A program made the translations under genes and the position numbers. A stretch of DNA of 22,555 nt from a virus. A model generated the notes under the pieces. It was not told the DNA's origin, did not search any database, and saw nothing but the letters and a program-made list of their open reading frames with translations. The stretch lies in IMG/VR virus record IMGVR_UViG_3300023196_002416, positions 1 to 22,555 of that record, one strand, 5' to 3'. This document shows, in pieces, positions 15,182 to 22,493 of this stretch; positions within the stretch are counted from its first letter, which is position 1, and each line of letters opens with the position of its first letter.

Positions 15182-17767
15182 TTAGTTTTTCTTATCTCTA
15201 CCTTTTGCATTCATTTTAGCAACAGCTAGATCGTTTGCTTGATTGTCACGAGCTAATTTAATCTTTTCTCTTTCAATCTGTAGTTTCTGTTGAGCTAAAC
15301 TATTCTTTGACATAATATCAGCCATTTTACCATCATAGTTCTTCTGAGCTGTAGATTGTTGTAAAGCTAATTTTTCTATCTCTAATGAATCTGGAGTACC
15401 AGAATTATCTAAATCAGCACTCGCACCACCTTCTTTAGACATTGCATTTATCATTGCAATTTCTTTCTTGTTTATACGATCTAGTTCATTTTGATAATTT
15501 TCATTTGCTGTTTTTGCAGCAGTCATTTGTTCTGCCTGTTGCATTTGAGCTTGTGCAATTTGACCAGCTTGTTCTTGTTGCTGTTGTTGCATTTGCATCT
15601 GTTGCTCTTGCTGTTGAACTTGTCTATCTCTAAGATCTTTGAAAGTTTTCTTCATCTCTCTCATAGACTTAGTACTATATAGTTCAATAACATCATAAAG
15701 TGTACCACCATTTTGTATAATAGCTTGTGACAGTTGTCTGAGCTCATTAAACATCTGAGTGTCTTCTGGTCTATTAGTTAAGAATACTTTAAGGTCTCTA
15801 AGTTTTAATTCTGTTCCATTCACTTGAACAAATGCAGACTCTCCTTCATTAGTTATATATGATAGTGTAGATTGAGGTTTTGTGCTTTCTGTATACAAAG
15901 AAGCATCTACAATAGCTTGATACAATTGACCCATTACATACTCGTGTGCAATAAATAGAGGCTCTGTTTGAGAGTAACTTTGTTGCATGGCAGTTTGAGT
16001 ACCTGTAGCTGTTTCTGATGCAGATATAGATCCCATACGCTGTCTAGACATACCTATAAGTTCCCAACATTCTAGTTTCATTTGTTGAGCTAGTGTATAT
16101 CTTGATTGTATTTCTTGTGTACGTGTAAGATCTAATGATGTAAACTGATTAAATGAGCTTGGAGCTTTTAAGTTCTCTGGACTATCATCTATAAATACTA
16201 CACCACGTTCTCTAGCTTCCATTTCCCAAATATCAAGTGCATCTTGCGCATCTCCATCTTTAGGAACAGGTATATGTCTAAGTGACATCAATTGCACCTT
16301 ACCAACTTCTTTTTCTAGAAGCTTATATAACTGGTTCATACAGACGTTATAAATAACTTGGAAGGGTTTCATTAGATCTACTAGAGATCGTGCCTCTGTG
16401 TTCTTTACTTCGTACGTAGTACCTATAATAGGACAGTAATCTAGCAATGAATATGGTTTTACATGATATATGTCTGGTCCAATCTTTGTTCCTTGATACC
16501 ATTGATTAATCCATCCCCATTCTAAAGATATTTGCGTAGGCATGTCTCCTGACTTATATGATTCATTTACAAGTGTAGACTGCTCATTGCCCATTTCATC
16601 TGTATAAATAAGCTTACCTATTTTCTTCTTAGATACCCAATAACTTTGTATCACTACATACTTATATCCAAATGAAGAAACATTATCACTTAATCCTAAG
16701 AAATCTTGAAGACCATCATTGTTTTCTTTCATTTCACTTTCAATTAGCATACGTGTCTGTAATACTAAAGGATCATAAGTGTCATAGTTAATTGAATCTA
16801 TACCAGGATCAACACTAGAGTTACCTAAGTTAGATTCTCTTACATTTATAAGACCATAATCTTGCAATGAAGTTCTTAAATGATCTATCTCATCTTTTGT
16901 AAGATCTGGAAACGCTTCTATAATTTCTGATATTTCCATAACCTTCACAGTACCAGCAGCATACGCTCCTTGTTTTCTACCTGAAGGATCAGATATATAT
17001 TTTTTATCTGGAGTTGTTAAAAACCAAGTGTTTTTTGGATTAAGAACTTCTACATTATATCCCACTTTAGAATTATCCTCATATATATGATAAAACTCTC
17101 TTGCAGATATTAATAAGTCTCTAAATGCATCTTCACTCTTTTCTTTCAGGTTGAAGTCTGCCTTTTGACATGTAAGTGTGTGATTAGCCCATTTTTCAGC
17201 TACTGAAGTGTAAGAGTCTAATTGATCTTTAACTTGTTCAAATGTTATCTTATCTAAGTCTTCTTCTGCTATTTCTTGTCCAGATATTGCAGCTTTTGCC
17301 ATTACCTGTTCTTTAACTTGAGATATTACATAAGCTTTTAATGTATCAGTTTTAAACTGAAGCTCTTGAGCTTGACTATCATCATCAAACGCTTTCACTC
17401 TAAATGAATCTGGTCTCTTGGATATTTCTCCTACAAGTTCATTTACAGGTGTAGTCATTATTGAATAATGCTTTACATAAGATGGAAGACTTAAATCTTG
17501 CTGTAACATATCTGTAAAACTTTTAACTTCAGGTTCATCAATTAAGAAATCTTCCGTTCTTAATATACCTTTCATTAAATCATAGTTTTTTACAAACGTT
17601 TCTCTATTCTTTATGTATTCTGCGTAAGCTCTGTTTGCGAAGTAATCCATTGTATTCTTGATCCAACTGTCATCTTTCTTTTGCTTTTCAGTTTTAAACT
17701 GATCAGGAAAGATGTTTAGGTAAGCATATCTTATGTTTTCTTCTTTTGTGTATCTTATAATTGCCAT
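15182..17767 (-). CDS. Portal protein with Gln-rich and calcium-loop-like C-terminus
   Basis: This is an 861-aa protein placed right after the terminase. The first 700 residues match the layout of large portal proteins: helical N-terminus, mixed wing/stem region with YVSKKKIGKLIYTDEMG, and the crown-side helical part with ERGVVFIDDSPENLK and SASETATGTQTAMQQ. The latter is typical of portals (a TATE/SA.E.ATG segment near 610-625). A Gln-rich stretch covers about 715-748 and a helical tail follows. Residues 785-796 read DLDNSGTPDSLE, a DxDxSG..D..E calcium-loop pattern. The start ATG shares one base with the terminase stop (TAATG), so translation is coupled. The portal forms the dodecameric DNA channel at the head vertex. 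Confidence 0.93.
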   Translation of the reverse strand: MAIIRYTKEENIRYAYLNIFPDQFKTEKQKKDDSWIKNTMDYFANRAYAEYIKNRETFVKNYDLMKGILRTEDFLIDEPEVKSFTDMLQQDLSLPSYVKHYSIMTTPVNELVGEISKRPDSFRVKAFDDDSQAQELQFKTDTLKAYVISQVKEQVMAKAAISGQEIAEEDLDKITFEQVKDQLDSYTSVAEKWANHTLTCQKADFNLKEKSEDAFRDLLISAREFYHIYEDNSKVGYNVEVLNPKNTWFLTTPDKKYISDPSGRKQGAYAAGTVKVMEISEIIEAFPDLTKDEIDHLRTSLQDYGLINVRESNLGNSSVDPGIDSINYDTYDPLVLQTRMLIESEMKENNDGLQDFLGLSDNVSSFGYKYVVIQSYWVSKKKIGKLIYTDEMGNEQSTLVNESYKSGDMPTQISLEWGWINQWYQGTKIGPDIYHVKPYSLLDYCPIIGTTYEVKNTEARSLVDLMKPFQVIYNVCMNQLYKLLEKEVGKVQLMSLRHIPVPKDGDAQDALDIWEMEARERGVVFIDDSPENLKAPSSFNQFTSLDLTRTQEIQSRYTLAQQMKLECWELIGMSRQRMGSISASETATGTQTAMQQSYSQTEPLFIAHEYVMGQLYQAIVDASLYTESTKPQSTLSYITNEGESAFVQVNGTELKLRDLKVFLTNRPEDTQMFNELRQLSQAIIQNGGTLYDVIELYSTKSMREMKKTFKDLRDRQVQQQEQQMQMQQQQQEQAGQIAQAQMQQAEQMTAAKTANENYQNELDRINKKEIAMINAMSKEGGASADLDNSGTPDSLEIEKLALQQSTAQKNYDGKMADIMSKNSLAQQKLQIEREKIKLARDNQANDLAVAKMNAKGRDKKN

Positions 17768-19788
17768 TATGAAAAAAGTTTGTTTTTCTTTCTGTTAAAA
17801 AGTCCTCGTGACTCTGTAAACATCTTATTTTTTTTGTTATTGTTAAGCATAGATGTTAATCTAATATCTTGCTTATCTCCTACCTTTCCTAAGATGGGGT
17901 CAAGCTTCATAGCTAGCGCAATTGCTAACTCAGCTGCAATGATTCTATCAAAGTTACCTGATTCATTATATTGTATCATTTCTTCTAACAATACAGGATC
18001 TAGTACTTTAGCCATACCTTTTGTTTGAGATATAACCTCTCCATCATCATTAGTTTCAGAATGTATTATTTCTTCTGTATATTTTTTTAAACATCCGTGT
18101 AAGAAATCTCTAATCTTTTCTGAAGACCTATGTATACCATAGTCACGTCTAACTGTAGTGGTAGGAACTATTTCTTTTAGCCAAGTTGGCTGTCTTTCAA
18201 GATATTGAGAGTCTCCTTTACTAATCATATGATCTATAAAAGAAATCTCATCATTTTCACAAAGCGCTCGTGCATTAAAATACTTTATTAGGTAACGAGC
18301 TTGGTTTTCCCATGTTTCTTTCTTGTCTGGTCTGGCACAATAGCTAGCTACAAACATATCCTGGTACTTATCACCAGATATAGCATGCATACGCTTATAT
18401 ATGTACACAGAACCTAATGATGAACTATATGCTGATTTTCCCTGTCTATAAGGGTCAATACCTGCAACATATAGGCCATATGGAGGGTTTTCCATAGGGA
18501 ATTCATAAATAACCACAGGAGCATCTTTCATATCAGTATGCTTTAGTGGAAAGTTTACAATAGGTCTCTTATCTGTAAACTCATGTTTTACACCTTCTCC
18601 ATCATCGTATAATATAACAGGTGTACCTGTTCTTTCATTCTCTATAAGTCTAGACTTTTGACGTTTAGCTGCACTTATATCGAATATATTAGTGTCCTCA
18701 TTTAAAAATATATCATCTACCTCTTGTGGATAATACATCTTTTCTTTTAGATATGCAAGTCTATCACCTGCTTTCTTTAGACGCTCTAAATTATCATTTG
18801 TTACTTTATCTGCTTTCTCTTCGTTAGACACCATCATTGGTATCTTGTTTAATACAGAACTTTTAGGCTTTTCTAGAAAGGCACCAAGACTACTATCTTC
18901 CTTAGCTTCCATTCTATATTTATGTGAGATGAATAATCCGTGAATACGTCTTTCATCTTTTGCATTGTTGTATGTAAGAAAGTTAAAGTTCTCTACATCA
19001 AACATTAAAGACTTAGCATCCATAAACTTCTTCATATCTCCACCTGTTCCTGTAAGAATAGGACTACAACCCCAACCAAATGGTGTAGTAAATCCAGGTA
19101 TTGCTGCCTGTAATCCTCTTAAAAAGCTTCCTTTACCTATTTCATCAATAATTAGTCTACGAGGTTTTGTACCTGCAATAGCTTCCTCATTATTACCATC
19201 ATCTAAGTTACGAATTAAGATCTGTGAAAAAGGTATTCTTTCTCCACCTCTAGTTTTTATACCTAGAGTTACTTGATTCTTCCAGTTATCTTCTACTCTC
19301 TGCCACCTCCAAGCTTTAGGTAAGAAGTTTAACCCTTTGTCTATTTTATCTGTAATTAACTTAATATCAGGAGCATTTAGTCCTGCAATAATGTTTTGAG
19401 AGTTCTCATCAAAGGTTGCACCTTGAGCAATGTAGCTTGCTTCTATAACAGACTTAGCAAAACGTCTAATTCCTAGAATAACTAGTCCTTTCTTTTCTTT
19501 ATGTGCTCTATCTATTTCATTTGTTACAAGCCACTCGTTATCTCTAAGTAGTGGATTAGCATACTTTTGATTAATTCTACCATATTCATCTATGATATCT
19601 ACCTCTGTATGCCAAGCATTTAAGTGCCAGTATAAGAATGGATTAATATAAGTACCATCCATCATGCATCCGTTCATGCATAGTTCTTTATGAAAGTTGT
19701 AAAAAGATTTATACTCTTCAGATTCTTTATCAGGAAGTCTCTTCTGATTAATCATCCAATCTTTATAGTCTATACTTTTTATCTCCAT
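17767..19788 (-). CDS. terL: Terminase large subunit (packaging ATPase-nuclease)
   Basis: This is a 673-aa protein. The ATPase part has a variant Walker A GIRRFAKS (106-113), Walker B RRLIIDE (210-216, with the catalytic Glu at 216) and motif III LTGTGG (245-250). The C-terminal RNase H-like nuclease shows VAGIDPYRQG with Asp445 and a second acidic site at ALCENDE (Glu511); the third acidic residue is probably in the VLDPVLLEE segment. The enzyme docks on the portal, cuts concatemeric DNA and pumps it into the procapsid. The start shares one base with the stop of the 113-aa gene (TAATG), and the stop shares one base with the portal start. Walker A has Ala where Gly is usual before KS. Confidence 0.96.
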   Translation of the reverse strand: MEIKSIDYKDWMINQKRLPDKESEEYKSFYNFHKELCMNGCMMDGTYINPFLYWHLNAWHTEVDIIDEYGRINQKYANPLLRDNEWLVTNEIDRAHKEKKGLVILGIRRFAKSVIEASYIAQGATFDENSQNIIAGLNAPDIKLITDKIDKGLNFLPKAWRWQRVEDNWKNQVTLGIKTRGGERIPFSQILIRNLDDGNNEEAIAGTKPRRLIIDEIGKGSFLRGLQAAIPGFTTPFGWGCSPILTGTGGDMKKFMDAKSLMFDVENFNFLTYNNAKDERRIHGLFISHKYRMEAKEDSSLGAFLEKPKSSVLNKIPMMVSNEEKADKVTNDNLERLKKAGDRLAYLKEKMYYPQEVDDIFLNEDTNIFDISAAKRQKSRLIENERTGTPVILYDDGEGVKHEFTDKRPIVNFPLKHTDMKDAPVVIYEFPMENPPYGLYVAGIDPYRQGKSAYSSSLGSVYIYKRMHAISGDKYQDMFVASYCARPDKKETWENQARYLIKYFNARALCENDEISFIDHMISKGDSQYLERQPTWLKEIVPTTTVRRDYGIHRSSEKIRDFLHGCLKKYTEEIIHSETNDDGEVISQTKGMAKVLDPVLLEEMIQYNESGNFDRIIAAELAIALAMKLDPILGKVGDKQDIRLTSMLNNNKKNKMFTESRGLFNRKKNKLFS

Positions 19789-20129
19789 TATTTTCTACTC
19801 TTGATAAAATCCTCAGCCATACTTCCTAACTCCTGACCACCTCTAGTCTCCACTTTCTTCTTCTCTTCCTTCTCACGTAACTTATCAACTTGTTCTAATA
19901 AAGATAAATAGTTCTTCATTGTATCTTGTACAAACTTTCCTTGAGATTCTATACTTGCAACAACCATTGGAATTGATCCTCCATTAGATGTTTCTTTGTA
20001 CTTCACTCTATCTTCAAGCTTATGTAGTGGGTTAGCATCAACATACTCTTTCCAAGAGCTTAGTTGTTGTTCTGCCCAATCTAATTCAGCATTTATGTAT
20101 GTAGTTTTCTTTGCCATTTTGTTGTTCAT
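19788..20129 (-). CDS. Small coiled-coil protein upstream of terL (possible small terminase)
   Basis: This is a 113-aa protein (109 aa if the second ATG at 20117 is used; MAKKTTYINAELDWAEQQL then begins the protein). It has a helical N-terminus, a short central loop rich in Gly and Ser, and a C-terminal coiled-coil-like helix (YLSLLEQVDKLREKEEKKK). Its stop overlaps the terL start (TAATG). Position and size are those of a terminase small subunit, but no helix-turn-helix is evident, so the small-terminase role is only a suggestion from context. The first ATG is preceded by a GAGTGGA stretch, which favours it slightly. Confidence 0.6.
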   Translation of the reverse strand: MNNKMAKKTTYINAELDWAEQQLSSWKEYVDANPLHKLEDRVKYKETSNGGSIPMVVASIESQGKFVQDTMKNYLSLLEQVDKLREKEEKKKVETRGGQELGSMAEDFIKSRK

Positions 20130-20133
20130 TCCA

Positions 20134-20160
20134 CTCGTCTCCCCAAAATATGAAAACGAG
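20134..20160 (-). promoter_or_regulatory. Leader hairpin before the 113-aa gene
   Basis: CTCGT at 20134-20138 pairs with ACGAG at 20156-20160, and wobble pairs extend the stem inward by about four. It ends 5 bases before the start codon at 20129. It is weak and may affect ribosome access; no U-run follows. Confidence 0.3.
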
Positions 20161-20167
20161 ATTATTA

Positions 20168-20443
20168 TTAATAGAATTCATCTTCATCAAAACTTAAATC
20201 CATACCATCTCTTATTATCTTATCCACTTCAAAGTTATCATCAGATAAATCCACTGTATTTAATTTAGATTGGTAGTTTTTTAGTAAAGAGTAAAATTTA
20301 TTGTTAGTTAAAGACCATATATCTTCTCCATCTAAAGCTGTATCTATATGTTTACCAAGAGGAATCTTAGGGTGATTGTCTGATAATTGATTAATAATAT
20401 CTACAATTTTTTGCATATATGTTCTTGATGATTTGATTTTCAT
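20168..20443 (-). CDS. Acidic 91-aa protein, unknown function
   Basis: This is a 91-aa protein of unknown family. It has a basic N-terminus (MKIKSSRTYMQKIVDIINQL), a central TNNKFYSLLKNYQSKL helix, and a strongly acidic end (DLSDDNFEVDKIIRDG, then FDEDEFY). The gene sits in the small-gene run between the regulators and the terminase, 8 bases from the preceding gene. Its composition is typical of small phage accessory proteins. No DNA-binding or enzymatic motif is seen. Confidence 0.6.
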   Translation of the reverse strand: MKIKSSRTYMQKIVDIINQLSDNHPKIPLGKHIDTALDGEDIWSLTNNKFYSLLKNYQSKLNTVDLSDDNFEVDKIIRDGMDLSFDEDEFY

Positions 20444-20451
20444 TAGTTTAT

Positions 20452-20754
20452 TTATATTAAATCATTAATATCTTCGTCTGAAAGGGGTTTAGTTTCTTCA
20501 TCTTTACTGTCTACATCTTTATATTCCTCTTCTGTAAAAAAATATTCTAATTCTTCATCAGCACTCTCTTTAGCCTCTTCATTGTTATCAATATAGTATT
20601 CTGGTCGAACAGTCACCTTTATAATGTCATTCTCATCAGTGTCTGTACGTTCACCTTCTATATCTATAAAATCAGCACCATCTTGAAACAATTGACTCAA
20701 TACATCAATTAAAGATACAATAGGTACTTTATTCAGCCTTAGTGGATTTTTCAT
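20452..20754 (-). CDS. Acidic 100-aa protein, unknown function
   Basis: This is a 100-aa protein of unknown family. The first 40 residues have hydrophobic helices (KVPIVSLIDVLSQLFQDGADFI). A beta segment (NDIIKVTVRPEYYI) follows, and then a Glu/Asp-rich tail (EEAKESADEELEYFFTEEEY and DEDINDLI). The start overlaps the 3' end of the zinc-ribbon gene by 26 bases. The acidic tail could mimic nucleic acid or provide a binding surface; this is speculation. Confidence 0.58.
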   Translation of the reverse strand: MKNPLRLNKVPIVSLIDVLSQLFQDGADFIDIEGERTDTDENDIIKVTVRPEYYIDNNEEAKESADEELEYFFTEEEYKDVDSKDEETKPLSDEDINDLI

Positions 20755-21025
20755 AATTTTCTTCTTCTTCAGATGTTAGTACTGCCTCCCATTTATTTAT
20801 AGGACATGAGCAAGATAAGCATTTAGTCTTTGCAGATAATGTACATCCACAACTTATACAATGTGCATCTGGTCTTACTGTTTTATGATTCTTAGAATGA
20901 TTCTCGCAACTATTGCATATGTCCATTCTCTCATTACTAACTTCTGCAATTTTATCTTTTAACTTTTCAGGAGGTATTAAATTGTTTCTCCATCCTTCAT
21001 ATATCTCAGATAGTTTTATCTTCAT
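20729..21025 (-). CDS. Zinc-ribbon protein
   Basis: This is a 98-aa protein. Residues 1-33 are helical (LSEIYEGWRNNLI, KLKDKIAEVSNERMD). A dense Cys array follows: C37, C40, C56, C59, C61, C69, C72 and C74, with CNSC, CISCGC and CLSCSC patterns and a KW near 78-79. This is a double zinc-ribbon layout that I associate with a small family common in Bacteroidota phages. The C-terminus is acidic. It overlaps the IHF-like gene by 20 bases and the next gene by 26 bases. A role in DNA or protein binding near the terminase is plausible; no function is proven. Confidence 0.7.
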   Translation of the reverse strand: MKIKLSEIYEGWRNNLIPPEKLKDKIAEVSNERMDICNSCENHSKNHKTVRPDAHCISCGCTLSAKTKCLSCSCPINKWEAVLTSEEEENYEKSTKAE

Positions 21026-21371
21026 CGTCTTTTATTTTTGGCTTTAATGAATTTAACGTTAGATTTATAGAGCTAAGTTTACTTTTTATAAAGTTAGATC
21101 TTTTTAATGAAATAACCTCATTATCTAGTATCTTTTCGTAAGCTGCTTTTATATCAATAAGATTCTTCACCTTAGTGACAGCTTTCTTTTTATTAAACAA
21201 AAACTTACCGTAACCAGAAATCTCTATACTATTGTTTTCCTTTAGTGCATCGTGAGCACTATTGAACTGATGATTTATCACTTGATTGAGCACGACTTCT
21301 GACACTACTAGCTTTGTTGACATCTTCTTTATCAACCTCTCCTTTAATGACAACTTCTTTGGTTTCTTCAT
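21006..21371 (-). CDS. IHF/HU-like DNA-binding protein
   Basis: This is a 121-aa protein (105 aa if the internal ATG at 21323 is used). VVSEVVLNQVINHQF at about 22-36 is followed by the histone-like signature IEISGYGKFLF (49-59), matching the VEIxGFGxF core of IHF/HU proteins, and then a basic stretch KKKAVTKVK. IHF-like proteins bend DNA and can assist packaging, replication or transcription. Such genes beside the terminase are known in crAss-like phages. The long start overlaps the winged-helix gene by 113 bases and the short start by 65 bases, so an overlap exists either way. The C-terminus is Lys-rich. Confidence 0.75.
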   Translation of the reverse strand: MKKPKKLSLKERLIKKMSTKLVVSEVVLNQVINHQFNSAHDALKENNSIEISGYGKFLFNKKKAVTKVKNLIDIKAAYEKILDNEVISLKRSNFIKSKLSSINLTLNSLKPKIKDDEDKTI

Positions 21372-21720
21372 TGTGCAATATTCTAATTACTAGATTTAAA
21401 TTTTTTTTGAAGTCTATTACAATAACAGGATTGACACTCACCTTACCAGAGTCCTTTATAAAGATTCCGATTTTTTTGAGTTTTGATACAATATTATTAA
21501 TCGTAGCTGTAGTGGTGTTATACTCATCACAAAACTGTGATCTTACATTAGCATAAGATATGTTTCCTTTTACAGCTGTAAATGCTACCAACTCTATTTC
21601 TCTTTTAGTGAGATTTAAGTTATTAATAGCAGATAGTATAGAATAATACTTTCTTGCCACTGCATACTTATCTTCCATTCCTTTTCTTAGTTCTTGGATA
21701 ACTGTATTTCTTTCTTCCAT
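21259..21720 (-). CDS. Winged-helix (RepA/regulator-like) protein, first gene of the late block
   Basis: This is a 153-aa protein. Residues 35-90 have the shape of a winged helix: LNLTKREIELVAFTAVKG, then a second helix to CDEYN, a recognition-helix-like TTTATINNIVSKLKKIGI, and a wing ending in SVNPVIVIDF. The C-terminal 30 residues are polar and Ser/Lys-rich. This is a family I associate with Bacteroidota phages, in which it is a putative regulator. Promoter elements at 21740-21769 place the start only about 13 bases downstream of a likely transcription start, so it is expected to be expressed first. Its last 65-113 bases overlap the IHF-like gene in another frame. Confidence 0.7.
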   Translation of the reverse strand: MEERNTVIQELRKGMEDKYAVARKYYSILSAINNLNLTKREIELVAFTAVKGNISYANVRSQFCDEYNTTTATINNIVSKLKKIGIFIKDSGKVSVNPVIVIDFKKNLNLVIRILHNEETKEVVIKGEVDKEDVNKASSVRSRAQSSDKSSVQ

Positions 21721-21739
21721 GATTTAGTTAATTCATATA

Positions 21740-21769
21740 CAAATATACAATAAAAATCTATATACACAA
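21740..21769 (-). promoter_or_regulatory. Bacteroidota-type promoter for the late block
   Basis: On the minus strand, TTG (21767-21769) is followed by 19 bases and then TATATTTG (21740-21747). This is an exact match to the Bacteroidota primary-sigma consensus TTG-N19-TAnnTTTG. The predicted transcription start, near 21733, is about 13 bases before the ATG at 21720. Confidence 0.8.
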
Positions 21770-21945
21770 CATCTTGTAAATTTCAATGCTATATTATGTA
21801 CTATTGTTCTTAACATATCTTTAAAATTAGAAGTATAAGAAGAACCCACCCACCCACCAAAGGTAAATGTTTTTTACCATGCCAACCAAATTTTCTGAAA
21901 ACTTTTTTTTCAAAAACGCCCCACCCCACCATGTGTGTACGATAG

Positions 21946-21969
21946 GAGACCCCTCCCCTTCGAGACCCC
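21946..21969. repeat. Direct repeat GAGACCCC, 16-base period
   Basis: The octamer GAGACCCC occurs at 21946-21953 and again at 21962-21969, inside the C-rich part of the divergent region. The spacing between starts is 16 bases. It could be a pair of protein-binding half-sites. Confidence 0.5.
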
Positions 21970-21986
21970 ACGCATAAATTGCAGGT

Positions 21987-22003
21987 TGGGGGATAATCCC
22001 CCA
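21987..22003 (+). promoter_or_regulatory. Perfect GGGGG/CCCCC hairpin in the plus-strand leader
   Basis: TGGGGG (21987-21992), loop ATAAT, CCCCCA (21998-22003) gives a 6-bp perfect stem. An outer pairing TGCAG (21980-21984) with CTGCA (22014-22018) could enclose it. It ends 33 bases before the plus-strand ATG. It may act as a leader structure or a dyad operator; no U-run follows. Confidence 0.6.
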
Positions 22004-22036
22004 TTTAATGTAACTGCAGTCCTAAAAAACAGAAAA

Positions 22037-22450
22037 ATGGATACAAATTTAATTAAGTGGGAAGAACGTACCCAAACAGAAAGAGAAACTATTGGTACAC
22101 TATTACAGGTGTCTAAAGGTGCAGACATTAATATTATTCCTCAAAACTTTGAGGCAGTGCCTGACCTCAACGGTAAGATTGTGAACGTAATGCTTGTTAT
22201 GAAAGACAGTGATGGTAAATCTGCTTCAATTACTTGTTCTCCTAATGTGAGCAAGTTATTTCGTGCAAAACAAATTACTAAAGGTCAATTAGCAGGGTTC
22301 CCTGTTTGTCAAGTTGTTAGTAAAGACGGAGAAATCTTTGCTCAAGTTCAGATGCCAAATGGTGCAGGTCTTATTACCATTGGTGCTTTCACTAAAGTGG
22401 AAGAGTACGTGGTAAAAAGTGTTAGTAAAGAAGAGTTAATTGACTTCTAA
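22037..22450 (+). CDS. Lone plus-strand gene, 137-aa protein of unknown function
   Basis: This is a 137-aa protein beginning MDTNLIKWEERTQTERETIG. I chose the ATG at 22037-22039, which is preceded by an A-rich leader (AAAAACAGAAAA) as in Bacteroidota. The in-frame GTG at 21935 would run through the C-rich hairpin region and adds an unconserved-looking extension. A helical opening is followed by a beta-rich part: VPDLNGKIVNVMLVMKDSDG, then KQITKGQLAGFPVCQVV, then IFAQVQMPNGAGLITIG. No enzyme motif is seen. It is the first gene of the opposite-strand block, which in crAss-like phages usually carries replication and early genes. Its own terminator suggests a separately controlled, possibly abundant product. 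Confidence 0.75.
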   Translation: MDTNLIKWEERTQTERETIGTLLQVSKGADINIIPQNFEAVPDLNGKIVNVMLVMKDSDGKSASITCSPNVSKLFRAKQITKGQLAGFPVCQVVSKDGEIFAQVQMPNGAGLITIGAFTKVEEYVVKSVSKEELIDF

Positions 22451-22462
22451 GAAGTCTCTTAC

Positions 22463-22486
22463 AAGGGGGCTAACGCCCCTTTTTTT
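22463..22486 (+). terminator. Intrinsic terminator of the plus-strand gene
   Basis: The stem AAGGGGGC (22463-22470) pairs with GCCCCTTT (22475-22482) with one G-T wobble, around the loop TAAC. A run of seven T (22480-22486) follows. It lies 12 bases after the stop codon and is a clear Rho-independent signal. Confidence 0.93.
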
Positions 22487-22493
22487 ATATATA

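Larger units (their letters stand above)
21721..22036. other. Divergent intergenic control region
   Basis: These 316 bases lie between the minus-strand late block and the plus-strand gene and hold no convincing gene. The left part is AT-rich and contains the minus-strand promoter. The right part is unlike the rest of the window. It has C-tracts at 21845-21858, 21919-21930, 21950-21958 and 21966-21969 (G-runs on the minus strand), a GGTAAA/TTTACC hairpin at 21862-21878, and a GGGGG/CCCCC hairpin at 21987-22003. It could hold control sites for both transcription directions, or an origin or packaging site; none is proven. Confidence 0.6.

Noticed and set aside
10175-17767. Stop-codon reassignment as in some crAss-like phages
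   Set aside because: TAA, TAG and TGA all end genes at sensible places, and no structural gene here needs a recoded stop.
21935-22036. GTG start extending the plus-strand gene to 171 aa
   Set aside because: The extension runs through the C-rich tracts and the GGGGG hairpin and gives a Pro/Arg-rich leader unlike the rest. The ATG at 22037 has an A-rich leader.
21810-22128. Minus-strand reading frames in the divergent region
   Set aside because: They come from low-complexity G-rich sequence, overlap each other and the plus-strand gene, and have no sensible protein composition or packing.
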